A DNA stretch of 20,961 bases. Origin: Eubacteriaceae bacterium. GTDB lineage: Bacteria; Bacillota; Clostridia; Lachnospirales; Lachnospiraceae. Below are positions 6,991 through 14,244 of the stretch, one piece after another. The translations under genes were made by a program, and so were the position numbers. The DNA lies in contig CABIYF010000035.1 in assembly GCA_902362875.1 (NCBI GenBank), positions 1 through 20,961 of the forward strand, given 5' to 3'. Position 1 is the stretch's first letter. Every line of letters starts with the position of its first letter. Under the pieces are notes generated by a model. That model made no database searches and had not been told where the DNA came from. It was given only the letters and a program-made list of their open reading frames with translations.

Positions 6991-7069
6991 CATTTCACAC
7001 CAAATAAAGAACCATTCACGCCATATAAAGTTACTCTTTCAGAAAATATGTTAATGTAAAACCGATAAT
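6991..7069 (+). promoter_or_regulatory. Imperfect direct repeats upstream of a possible promoter
   Basis: CATTTCACACCAAATAAAG (6991-7009) and CATTCACGCCATATAAAG (7013-7030) repeat with a period near 22 bp, two helical turns. A possible -10 GATAAT lies at 7064-7069, placing a weak -35 about 10 bp after the second repeat. This layout is typical of activators that bind direct repeats, such as LytTR regulators; the regulator is not identifiable here. Confidence 0.3.
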
Positions 7070-7139
7070 AGGGAAATCAAGGGACAATAGTTTAATAAAA
7101 AGGGATTATAACGTTTACATATTTATGAGAGGAGTGAGT

Positions 7140-8885
7140 ATGATGAAAAGGGACAAGAACTGTTCAAAGCTGCTTTTAGGTTTCGCTGTATGTATGCTGT
7201 TTGTTTTCACAGCAGGATTTCATAACAGAGAAACCAGTGTAGGTGCAACAGGGGTAAGTGATAAATATGCAGATGCATCAGTATATGGACAGAAGTTTAT
7301 GGAGCAATGTTGTCCGGGAATTGAACCAATTGGAGAGGTGTATATTACAGGCGGCATTATGGAACCGAAGTATACCCAGCGTGTTCCTGTATACTCTGTG
7401 GCGAAGGATACAGAGATTCAGGGACGTAAGATTCAGTCAAAGTATCTGCCACAGGGAAACATTCAGAATCTCAAGGAGATTTATGCGTCAATAACAGGAT
7501 TCAGAGAATTTGAATGGATCAACGGAGAATATCAGGCATCAGGGGGAGAGAAGGAATATGTTGTAGCATACGATAAGTACAATATTATTTTCTGGAGTAA
7601 TGGATACAAGGCTTTTGGGGCTTCACCAGCAATGTGCCACCAGTCAGATATTATGATGTCACACCCACCAGGATTTTATTCAATTCCAAGGGGTAAGGCA
7701 TGGATGAAGCTGTATAAATACAATGAACGTAATAAATATGATGCGAAAAAAGATAAAGATGGAAATATTATTGTTGAATATCGAGGCAAGGGAAGAGCAA
7801 CGAGTCATTACATTGGAATTAGTTCACTTGCAGAATATTTAGACACAGGAAACGTATATTATGAAAAATGTAATACAGAGTTTTTGATTGCAGATACGAG
7901 AAGAATATCTACAAAGAAGGGTACGGTAAGTGAGGATGAGCTGTATTATAAGGTTATTTACCGGGCAAAGAATGATGTATATTATTTATCTGATTTTGAA
8001 TATTTCTACGTTCCGGCAAAATATATTAATTTATACAGAAATGGCGTAAAAGTTCCAGCAAATCTGACAGATGGAAAAATCGTAGATCCAGATTATTCAG
8101 CAAGTAGTTATTATAGGGATATTCCAGTATACAAAGATGCGACAACAAGTGCAAAGATTATTGGCTATGTACAGAAAGATGCACTTGTACAATATTACGA
8201 AAAAGACAGCAACAAAACGTGGTCTAAAGTTTACTATAATAGTGATACAGCATACATTAAGACAAGATACATACAGAAAGTTGTAAAACCAGTCGTTGCC
8301 AAACCGAAACCAGCGCCAAAGAAAGTCAGTGTCAAGACGATCAAGAACAATGAGTATGTGATGACATGGAGCAAGGCTTCTGGATGTAAGGATTATAAGA
8401 TCATTTTGACAAAGAATCCAACATCCCTTACAAAGAAGAATATCGTATATCAGAATAATCATTACAAAGGTACAACGTATACAGTGAAGAATTCTGTATT
8501 AAAGAAGAATACGAAGACAGGCTTATACTTATGTGTAGCAGCGAACTATTCTCATGGAACATCAGTAAATACAAGAAGTGATCTGATCTATATGGGAACA
8601 AAACCACCAGCTTTGAAGAAAAGCCAGTTAAAGATTTCAAAGAAAGAGATCAAGATCGTAAAATATAAGAGAGAAGTCATGCGGCTTCAGTACGCAACGA
8701 ACAAATCATTTAAGAAAGCAAAAACAATTACTGCAAAGGACGGAATGATAACATCAATTAAGAAATTAAAATCAAAGAAAACATATTATATCCGTTATGC
8801 AGATCGTGATTATGCAGATACAGATTCTGGAGGAAAGCTAGTTTATACTGACTGGTCGAATACATTGAAAGTAAAAACAAAATAA
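7140..8885 (+). CDS. Secreted protein with SH3-like and fibronectin-III-like domains
   Basis: This protein of about 581 residues begins with a signal peptide (MMKRDKN, then the hydrophobic core LLLGFAVCMLFVFTAGF). An upstream in-frame ATG at 7125 exists, but its codons form the GAGAGGAG ribosome site for 7140/7143, so the later start is preferred. Residues to about 310 form a domain I do not recognise, rich in tyrosine. About 318-383 resembles a bacterial SH3 domain (IPVYKDATTSAKIIGYVQK, then WSKVYY and AYIKTRYI). Two fibronectin-III-like modules follow (about 388-485 and 486-581), with lysine-rich strands such as RLQYATNKSFKKAKT common in Lachnospiraceae surface proteins. No LPXTG anchor is seen. 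It probably acts at the cell surface or in the wall; the exact role is unknown. It is monocistronic and ends in a strong terminator. Confidence 0.8.
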   Translation: MMKRDKNCSKLLLGFAVCMLFVFTAGFHNRETSVGATGVSDKYADASVYGQKFMEQCCPGIEPIGEVYITGGIMEPKYTQRVPVYSVAKDTEIQGRKIQSKYLPQGNIQNLKEIYASITGFREFEWINGEYQASGGEKEYVVAYDKYNIIFWSNGYKAFGASPAMCHQSDIMMSHPPGFYSIPRGKAWMKLYKYNERNKYDAKKDKDGNIIVEYRGKGRATSHYIGISSLAEYLDTGNVYYEKCNTEFLIADTRRISTKKGTVSEDELYYKVIYRAKNDVYYLSDFEYFYVPAKYINLYRNGVKVPANLTDGKIVDPDYSASSYYRDIPVYKDATTSAKIIGYVQKDALVQYYEKDSNKTWSKVYYNSDTAYIKTRYIQKVVKPVVAKPKPAPKKVSVKTIKNNEYVMTWSKASGCKDYKIILTKNPTSLTKKNIVYQNNHYKGTTYTVKNSVLKKNTKTGLYLCVAANYSHGTSVNTRSDLIYMGTKPPALKKSQLKISKKEIKIVKYKREVMRLQYATNKSFKKAKTITAKDGMITSIKKLKSKKTYYIRYADRDYADTDSGGKLVYTDWSNTLKVKTK

Positions 8886-8939
8886 TTAAGAAAAAAACAA
8901 GGTGTTTTACAGAGAAAATGCCTTGTTTTTTTCTTAATT
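8884..8939. terminator. Strong bidirectional intrinsic terminator
   Basis: A perfect 19-bp stem (8884-8902 with 8921-8939) includes a run of seven A on the left and seven T on the right, so it can terminate transcription from both directions. It begins within the stop codon of the secreted protein gene. Confidence 0.85.
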
Positions 8940-8998
8940 ATTTTGTTATACTTCTATAGAATAGAAACCAAGAGATAAAGCAAAGAAAGAAGACGACG

Positions 8999-9556
8999 AT
9001 GTTATTACACAAGATAAAATATCTTTCATTTTTTATAAAACAAGACATGATGCAGCCGTTAAGATATCTGATCGTTGCATGCAGTATCGGAATGGTATTT
9101 TTAATGCTGTTAAAGATGTTTGACATGTTATTTCCACAGGGAAAGGAGTTTCACAGGAAAAAATATATCTGGACATTAATCTTAATCTACGCCATCGTAT
9201 TTGTTAATGTAGGATTTTTCTCAAGAGAGCCGGGAACGAGAACGGATGTAAGTTTAAAATTATTTGAAACATGGGGAAATTCAATGATCGCTCATGCGTA
9301 TTTTGTGGAAAATATCATTATGTTTATCCCATATGGTGTATTGCTGCCGATTGCATTTAAGAGAATTCGAAAAATCTGGATGTGTGTAGGAAGTGCGTGT
9401 CTGATCAGTTGTACACTTGAAGTGATGCAGCATATGACTGGAAGAGGATATGCACAGATCGATGATGTAATGACCAATACAGCTGGAGCTGCACTTGGTT
9501 ATATGGTATGGAAGATTTTTGATAAATTGCGTCTGGTTTTTTTTAGAAAACCGTGA
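8999..9556 (+). CDS. VanZ-like family membrane protein
   Basis: This 185-residue membrane protein has the VanZ-like pattern: NIIMFIPYGVLLP, a following hydrophobic segment, SCTLEVMQHMTGRGYAQIDD and NTAGAALGYMVW. Four membrane segments are visible (about 22-42, 55-75, 100-120 and 125-145), with a further hydrophobic stretch at 160-175. VanZ relatives are linked to teicoplanin and lipoglycopeptide resistance, but most chromosomal copies have no known substrate. An alternative start is the methionine pair MMQPLRYL at residues 17-18, because no strong ribosome site precedes 8999. A possible promoter TTGTTT-18-TATACT lies at 8923-8952. The 3' end contains the likely pnp promoter. Confidence 0.85.
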   Translation: MLLHKIKYLSFFIKQDMMQPLRYLIVACSIGMVFLMLLKMFDMLFPQGKEFHRKKYIWTLILIYAIVFVNVGFFSREPGTRTDVSLKLFETWGNSMIAHAYFVENIIMFIPYGVLLPIAFKRIRKIWMCVGSACLISCTLEVMQHMTGRGYAQIDDVMTNTAGAALGYMVWKIFDKLRLVFFRKP

Positions 9557-9562
9557 TATACT
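9554..9562 (+). promoter_or_regulatory. Extended -10 promoter for pnp
   Basis: TGATATACT gives an extended -10 (TG, one base, TATACT at 9557-9562). The -35 region at about 9534-9539 is weak, as allowed for extended -10 promoters. Expected transcription start is near 9569, just before the leader hairpin. It overlaps the end of the VanZ-like gene. Confidence 0.5.
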
Positions 9563-9575
9563 AACTAAGTTACTG

Positions 9576-9678
9576 AGGCGTTTTCCGAGACTGCTGAAAA
9601 GCTTATTACAGCAAATCAGTGGAAGAAACCATGAAGAGAAGCAGCAAAGTAGTCGGTTTTTCAGTTGTTTCGGCGCCT
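9576..9678 (+). promoter_or_regulatory. Long structured 5' leader of pnp
   Basis: The leader folds into a long stem: AGGCG (9576-9580) pairs with 9674-9678, CCGA (9585-9588) with 9670-9673, about 9589-9593 with 9665-9669 including G-U pairs, and CTGAAAA (9594-9600) with 9658-9664. A 4-nt bulge and one mismatch interrupt it. The loop of about 57 nt can form smaller hairpins. In E. coli the pnp leader has a comparable stem, cut by RNase III and then degraded by PNPase for autoregulation. A similar control here is an inference from position and shape. Confidence 0.5.
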
Positions 9679-9708
9679 TAAGACAAAAGAATATAAAGGA
9701 GACGAACT

Positions 9709-11799
9709 ATGACAAAACAGTTTAGCATGGAACTTGCAGGACGTACACTGATGGTTGAAGTTGGACGTGTTGCAGCACAGGCAAACGGTGCAGCATTTAT
9801 GCACTACGGTGATACTGTTGTATTATCTACAGCAACAGCATCTGAAAAACCAAGAGATGGAATTGATTTCTTTCCATTAAGTGTAGAATATGAAGAGAAA
9901 TTATACGCAGTAGGTAAGATTCCAGGTGGATACTTAAAGAGAGAAGGAAAACCTTCTGAGAATGCGATCTTAACAGACCGTGTAATCGACCGCCCAATGA
10001 GACCACTGTTCCCTAAAGACTACAGAAATGACGTTGCATTAAACAACTTAGTTATGTCTGTAGACCCAGACTGCAGCCCAGAGCTTACAGCTATGCTTGG
10101 TTCTGCAATCGCTACAGCAATCTCTGATATCCCATTTGACGGACCTACAGCATCTACAATGGTAGGACTGATCGATGGAGAATTCGTGATCAACCCAACT
10201 TCTGCACAGAAAGAAGTTTCTGATCTTGCATTAACAGTTGCATCTACAAGAGAGAAAGTTATCATGATCGAAGCTGGTGCTAATGAAGTACCTGAAGATG
10301 TGATGTTAGAAGCAATTTTCAAAGCTCACGAAGTAAACCAGGAGATCATCAAATTCATCGACACAATCGTTGCTGAATGTGGAAAAGAAAAACATGATTA
10401 TGAGCATCACATTGTAGATCCAGAGATGTATGATGATATGGTAGCTTTCATTACTCCAGAAGCAATGGAAGAAGCTGTATTTACAGATGATAAACAGACA
10501 AGAGAAGCAAATATTCGTGCGATCGAAGAGAAATTAGAAGAAAGATATGCTGAGAATGAAGAATGGTTAGCACAGATCGGTGAAGCTGTTTACGCATTCC
10601 AGAAGAAGACTGTCCGTAAGATGATCTTAAAAGACCACAAACGTCCAGACGGTCGTGATATCAAACAGATCCGTCCGCTTCATGCAGAAGTTGACTGCCT
10701 GCCAAGAGTACACGGATCTGCATTATTCCAGAGAGGACAGACTCAGGTTATGACAGTGACAACACTTGGATCATTATCTGAAGCACAGCGTCTTGATGGA
10801 ATCGATGTAACAGAGACAACAAAACGTTATATGCATCACTATAACTTCCCTTCTTACTCTGTAGGAGAGACAAGACCAAGCAGAGGACCAGGACGTCGTG
10901 AGATCGGACATGGTGCATTAGCAGAGCGTGCCTTAGTTCCAGTATTACCAAGTGAAGAAGAATTCCCATATGCAATCCGTACAGTATCTGAGATCATGGA
11001 ATCTAACGGATCTACATCTCAGGGAAGTATCTGTGCTTCATCTCTGTCATTAATGGCAGCAGGTGTTCCAGTGAAAGCTCCAGTTGCAGGTATTTCTGTA
11101 GGACTTGTCACAGGAGAAGGAGATGACGATTACATCATCTTAACAGATATTCAGGGATTAGAAGACTTCTTCGGAGATATGGACTTTAAAGTGGCTGGTA
11201 CAGACAAAGGTATCACAGCAATCCAGATGGATATCAAGATTCACGGATTAACAGAACAGATCATCCGCGAAGCAATCGCAAGAACAAAAGAAGCAAGAAC
11301 ACACATCCTTCACGATGTAATGAACCCAGTGATCCCAGCTGCAAGAGACCACGTTGGAGAATTTGCTCCAAAGATCTCCCAGTATACGATCGATCCTGAA
11401 AAGATTTCAGAAGTTATCGGTAAACAGGGTAAAACAATCAATGGAATCATTGATGAGACTGGTGTTAAGATTGATATTGACGAAAGCGGACGTATCGATA
11501 TCTTAAGTGAAGATCAGGCAATGATCGACAAAGCGATCAGCATCATCAAATCTATCGTAGAACCATTGAATGTCGGAGATATCTACGAAGGTGAAGTTGT
11601 AAGAATCATGAACTTCGGTGCATTCGTACAGCTTTCTCCAAACAAAGATGGAATGATCCATATTTCTAAACTTTCAAACGAGAGAGTAGAGAAAGTAGAA
11701 GATGTCGTTAATATCGGAGACAAAGTAGCTGTCAAAGTATTAGAAATCGACAAGATGGGAAGAATCAATCTGAAATTAGAAGAAAAGATTGAAGACTAA
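9709..11799 (+). CDS. pnp: Polyribonucleotide nucleotidyltransferase (PNPase)
   Basis: This 696-residue enzyme degrades RNA 3' to 5' with phosphate, releasing nucleoside diphosphates, and acts as a trimer in the cytoplasm in mRNA turnover. The two RNase PH domains are visible: the first at about 10-140 (MEVGRVAAQANGA is approximated by LMVEVGRVAAQANGA; GGYLKREGKPSENAILTDR), the second at about 310-545 (RPDGRD, HGSALFQRGQTQ, GPGRREIGHGALAERAL, FGDMDFKVAGT). A helical linker lies between them. The KH domain (about 562-622) has the GKQG loop, and the S1 domain (623-692) has GEVVRIMNFGAFVQL. Length is normal. The start has AAAGGAG 8 nt upstream. It is usually next to rpsO; here a VanZ-like gene precedes it. 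A strong terminator follows. Confidence 0.98.
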   Translation: MTKQFSMELAGRTLMVEVGRVAAQANGAAFMHYGDTVVLSTATASEKPRDGIDFFPLSVEYEEKLYAVGKIPGGYLKREGKPSENAILTDRVIDRPMRPLFPKDYRNDVALNNLVMSVDPDCSPELTAMLGSAIATAISDIPFDGPTASTMVGLIDGEFVINPTSAQKEVSDLALTVASTREKVIMIEAGANEVPEDVMLEAIFKAHEVNQEIIKFIDTIVAECGKEKHDYEHHIVDPEMYDDMVAFITPEAMEEAVFTDDKQTREANIRAIEEKLEERYAENEEWLAQIGEAVYAFQKKTVRKMILKDHKRPDGRDIKQIRPLHAEVDCLPRVHGSALFQRGQTQVMTVTTLGSLSEAQRLDGIDVTETTKRYMHHYNFPSYSVGETRPSRGPGRREIGHGALAERALVPVLPSEEEFPYAIRTVSEIMESNGSTSQGSICASSLSLMAAGVPVKAPVAGISVGLVTGEGDDDYIILTDIQGLEDFFGDMDFKVAGTDKGITAIQMDIKIHGLTEQIIREAIARTKEARTHILHDVMNPVIPAARDHVGEFAPKISQYTIDPEKISEVIGKQGKTINGIIDETGVKIDIDESGRIDILSEDQAMIDKAISIIKSIVEPLNVGDIYEGEVVRIMNFGAFVQLSPNKDGMIHISKLSNERVEKVEDVVNIGDKVAVKVLEIDKMGRINLKLEEKIED

Positions 11800-11811
11800 T
11801 TAAGAATTATG

Positions 11812-11854
11812 AAACAGCTTTTTGTATGCGAAAGTGTATGAAAAGCTGTTTTTT
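11812..11854 (+). terminator. Intrinsic terminator of pnp
   Basis: An 11-bp stem (11812-11822 with 11841-11851) with an inner mini-stem around GCGAAAGT is followed by a run of T (11849-11854). It lies just after the pnp stop. The A-rich left arm may give some leftward function. Confidence 0.8.
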
Positions 11855-11944
11855 ATTGCGCCTTGTCACTTTAAGTTTTTCATTTGAACGAAACAGATTG
11901 AATAAAGAATAAGATAGACTGGGCGCCAGAAAGGATAAATAAAA

Positions 11945-12496
11945 ATGAAACATATGATATTAGCTTCTGGTTCACCAAGAAGAAAAGAAATCTTAGAACT
12001 TGCAGATTTAGATTTTGATATTATGCCAAGTGATGCCGAGGAGATCACGACAAAAACAGCACCACATGAAGTTGTTATGGAACTGGCATCAATCAAAGCA
12101 AAAGATATTTATGAACAGTCAGACAAACAGAGCATGGTCATCGGGGCTGATACAGTTGTAGCTTACCAGGGACAGATTCTTGGGAAACCGGCAGACGAAG
12201 CGGATGCCAAGAGAACATTAATGATGTTAAGCGGACATACACATGAAGTGTATACAGGAGTCTGTGTGATCGAAGACGGTCAGACAAGAACATTTTATGA
12301 AGAGACAAAGGTAACATTTTATGAGATCAGCGAAGATGAGGCAGAGCGTTATATTAAGACGGGAGAGCCGATGGATAAAGCTGGATCATATGGAATTCAG
12401 GGGAAAGCAGCGGTCTTTATCAAAGGAATCGAGGGAGATTATTATAATGTTGTAGGATTTCCAATTGCAAGATTCTTACAGGAAATCACAAAATAA
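11945..12496 (+). CDS. maf: Maf family nucleotide pyrophosphatase (YhdE type)
   Basis: This 183-residue protein belongs to the Maf/HAM1 superfamily of house-cleaning pyrophosphatases, which convert nucleoside triphosphates (for YhdE-type members dTTP, UTP and modified forms) to monophosphates. Motifs are LASGSPRRKEIL (6-17), GADTVV (67-72), GKP (80-82), SGHTHEVYTGV (96-106) and DKAGSYGIQGKAAVFIKGI near the C-terminus with the DYYNVVGFP end. The GIQG and Q-containing segment fits the YhdE rather than the YceF subgroup. Length is normal. AAAGGA lies about 8 nt upstream of the ATG. It is probably transcribed alone; no terminator is obvious before the DegV promoter at 12531. Confidence 0.95.
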   Translation: MKHMILASGSPRRKEILELADLDFDIMPSDAEEITTKTAPHEVVMELASIKAKDIYEQSDKQSMVIGADTVVAYQGQILGKPADEADAKRTLMMLSGHTHEVYTGVCVIEDGQTRTFYEETKVTFYEISEDEAERYIKTGEPMDKAGSYGIQGKAAVFIKGIEGDYYNVVGFPIARFLQEITK

Positions 12497-12530
12497 AGAT
12501 GTATTTTTTTCAAATATAAGGCAAAAACCT

Positions 12531-12560
12531 TTGACGATACCTATAAACCTCTGTTATGAT
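12531..12560 (+). promoter_or_regulatory. Promoter of the DegV gene
   Basis: TTGACG (12531-12536) is 18 bp from TATGAT (12555-12560), both 5 of 6 matches to the sigma-A consensus. The expected start near 12567 leaves a 5' leader of about 110 nt in which I see no known riboswitch. Confidence 0.7.
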
Positions 12561-12677
12561 GTGAGATAAAGGCAAAAAGCAGATAGACTAATAAGAGTAA
12601 GATGTTTCACTGAAAACTCAAGGTGACAGGGAATTGGTAAGATAACGGTAACGGGAAAGTAGAAAGGGATTAGAGAA

Positions 12678-13547
12678 ATGAGCAAGATTGCGATCGTAAC
12701 AGATAGTAACAGCGGAATTACCCAGAAGGAAGGGAAAGAGCTTGGAATCTCAGTGATTTCCATGCCATTTTATATTGACGAAGAATTATATTTTGAAGAT
12801 ATTACATTAACACAGGATGAATTTTATCAGAAGTTAAGCGAAGATGCAGATATCAAAACATCTCAGCCAGCACCTGGAGATGTGTTAGATCTGTGGGAAA
12901 AATTATTAGAAGACAACGATGAGATCGTGCATATTGCAATGTCCAGCGGATTAAGCAGTTCCTGTGCAACTGCAGCAATGTTAGCGGATGATTACGATGG
13001 AAAAGTTCAGGTGGTAGATAACCAGAGAATTTCTGTCACACAGAGACAGTCAGTCCTAGATGCACTGAAATTAGCGGAAGAAGGAAAATCTGCAAAAGAG
13101 ATCAAAGATATCTTGGAAGCTGACAAATTAGATTCTGGAATCTATATTATGGTAGACACATTAAAGTACCTTAAGAAAGGTGGTCGTGTCACATCAGCAG
13201 GAGCAGCGATCGGTACAGTTCTTGGAATCAAGCCAGTACTTCAGATTCATGGTGAGAAGTTAGACGCATTTGCCAAGACAAGAGGTGTCAAACAGGCAAA
13301 GAAAAAGATGATCGCGGCAGTCAGAAAAGAATTAGAAGAATGTTTTCCAGATGGAGATTTTGCAAAGCATGCTTATCTTCAGTCTGCATATACAAAAGAT
13401 GAAGAAGCAGCTCTTAAATGGAAAGAAGAACTGATGGCAGAATTCCCAGGTATGGAATTCCGTCAGGACCCATTATCTTTGAGTGTCGCATGTCATATCG
13501 GTGCAGGTGCATTGGCGGTTGCATGGACACATAAGATTGATGATTAA
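12678..13547 (+). CDS. DegV family fatty-acid-binding protein
   Basis: This 289-residue cytoplasmic protein has the DegV fold. In Gram-positive bacteria DegV proteins (FakB) hold a fatty acid for phosphorylation by the kinase FakA, feeding exogenous fatty acids into phospholipid synthesis. Motifs are the N-terminal IAIVTDSNSGI (4-14), TSQPAPGD (61-68), the SSGLSSS loop (89-95), DTLKYLKKGGRV, and GIKPVLQIHGEKL. These include the serine and threonine residues that bind the carboxylate. Length fits the family (280-290). The start has AAAGGGA about 9 nt upstream. Its own promoter and a strong terminator make it a single-gene unit. Which fatty acid is bound cannot be told. Confidence 0.95.
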   Translation: MSKIAIVTDSNSGITQKEGKELGISVISMPFYIDEELYFEDITLTQDEFYQKLSEDADIKTSQPAPGDVLDLWEKLLEDNDEIVHIAMSSGLSSSCATAAMLADDYDGKVQVVDNQRISVTQRQSVLDALKLAEEGKSAKEIKDILEADKLDSGIYIMVDTLKYLKKGGRVTSAGAAIGTVLGIKPVLQIHGEKLDAFAKTRGVKQAKKKMIAAVRKELEECFPDGDFAKHAYLQSAYTKDEEAALKWKEELMAEFPGMEFRQDPLSLSVACHIGAGALAVAWTHKIDD

Positions 13548-13574
13548 TGAATTAATTAATATTTGGTAAGTTAT

Positions 13575-13620
13575 AAACGGTTATAAACTCAGTGAATGCA
13601 GGGTTTATAGCCGTTTTTTT
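13575..13620 (+). terminator. Intrinsic terminator of the DegV gene
   Basis: A 14-bp stem (13575-13588 with 13603-13616, one G-U pair) is followed by seven T (13614-13620). Confidence 0.85.
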
Positions 13621-13624
13621 GATG

Positions 13625-13658
13625 ATTTCATATGGATGTTATAACATTTATATGAAAT
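13625..13658. repeat. AT-rich palindrome 1, candidate operator
   Basis: ATTTCATAT (13625-13633) pairs with ATATGAAAT (13650-13658), with an inner palindrome TGTTATAACA. It contains GATGTTAT (13635-13642), shared with the two other palindromes of this region. Confidence 0.45.
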
Positions 13659-13785
13659 ATGTGAACAAAAATATAAAGAAAATAAAACTTTTTTGATATA
13701 CCACCTGTCTATGTATTAAAGAAAGCAAAGATTTTTATAAGTATTAGTGATAGGAGGTTTGGAGACATGGAATTAATTTTTATTA

Positions 13786-13814
13786 TTGACGGTTATATAT
13801 AGATGTTATAAAAT
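13786..13814 (+). promoter_or_regulatory. Promoter overlapping palindrome 2
   Basis: TTGACG (13786-13791) is 17 bp from TAAAAT (13809-13814). The -10 element and the transcription start region lie inside palindrome 2, so a bound repressor would block it. It reads toward the BspA-like gene and antisense to the regulator gene. Confidence 0.5.
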
Positions 13815-13845
13815 CTATAATTGTATAGATGATAAAACATCTATA
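13798..13845. repeat. AT-rich palindrome 2, 48 bp, candidate operator
   Basis: The outer arms TATAGATGTT (13798-13807) and AACATCTATA (13836-13845) are exact complements. The inner arms ATCTATA (13813-13819) and TATAGAT (13824-13830) are too, around the 4-nt centre. It contains GATGTTAT at 13802-13809. Confidence 0.55.
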
Positions 13846-13853
13846 AAAAGAAT

Positions 13854-13908
13854 AAAAAACAGACAGTGCTTTTTTCAGTGTAGAAAATAGAGAAAAAGCA
13901 GATGTCTG
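13854..13908 (-). terminator. Leftward intrinsic terminator of the XRE gene
   Basis: On the minus strand, arms at 13897-13908 (CAGACA, then GCTTTTT across a short internal loop) and 13860-13872 form a stem, followed by a run of six T (complement of 13854-13859). It begins 15 bp after the stop of the regulator gene. Confidence 0.6.
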
Positions 13909-13923
13909 CTGATCGTAACGAAA

Positions 13924-14142
13924 TTAAGAATGATCTGATGGGATGTCTGGAACAAATTCCAGGATATCAGATACCTGACAATTAAGTACACTACAGAGTG
14001 TGTTCAGCGTTTTTGTGGTGATCGTCTTACCGCTTCGCAGACGCTGGATCGTATCCGGCAGAATGCCGTGATCATATATTAACTGATATGTGGATATATC
14101 TTTCTGGTGGATCGTATCCCAGAATGGGTTGTATGAAATCAT
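13924..14142 (-). CDS. Small XRE/Cro-type helix-turn-helix regulator
   Basis: This 72-residue protein is essentially one Cro/C1-type DNA-binding domain: DISTYQLIYDHGILPDTIQRLRSG for the helix-turn-helix (shown in parts: DISTYQLIYDHGIL, PDTIQRLRSG), then TITTKTLNTLCSVLNCQVSDILEF typical of short Firmicute regulators (again as TITTKTLNTLC and SVLNCQVSDILEF). The frame extends upstream to 14217, but the start at 14142 has a perfect GGAGG 7 nt before it and is preferred. It is divergent from the BspA-like gene, with 102 bp between the starts. A palindrome lies between them. It likely represses itself and perhaps the surface protein gene; this is inferred from the layout. Confidence 0.85.
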   Translation of the reverse strand: MISYNPFWDTIHQKDISTYQLIYDHGILPDTIQRLRSGKTITTKTLNTLCSVLNCQVSDILEFVPDIPSDHS

Positions 14143-14173
14143 GTTGTTACCTCCTGTTGAGATGGAGTGTAGC

Positions 14174-14211
14174 ATAGATGTTATTTTATATATGCATGAT
14201 ATATCATCTAT
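14174..14211. repeat. AT-rich palindrome 3 between divergent genes, candidate operator
   Basis: ATAGATG (14174-14180) and CATCTAT (14205-14211) are complementary arms around an AT-rich centre with ATGCAT. It contains GATGTTAT (14177-14184). Its place between the two divergent starts suits an autoregulatory site of the XRE protein. Confidence 0.5.
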
Positions 14212-14244
14212 ATTCATAATAAAATCAAAATAGGAGGAAAAAGC

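Larger units (their letters stand above)
13621..13923. other. AT-rich regulatory spacer between DegV and XRE genes
   Basis: This spacer holds palindromes 1 and 2, a promoter and the leftward terminator of the XRE gene. It also has an 11-codon frame (13767-13802, MELIFIIDGYI) with an AGGAGG site 9 nt upstream. No longer gene is seen. Confidence 0.6.

Noticed and set aside
12567..12677. Possible riboswitch in the DegV leader
   Set aside because: No known riboswitch core or terminator/antiterminator pair could be recognised.
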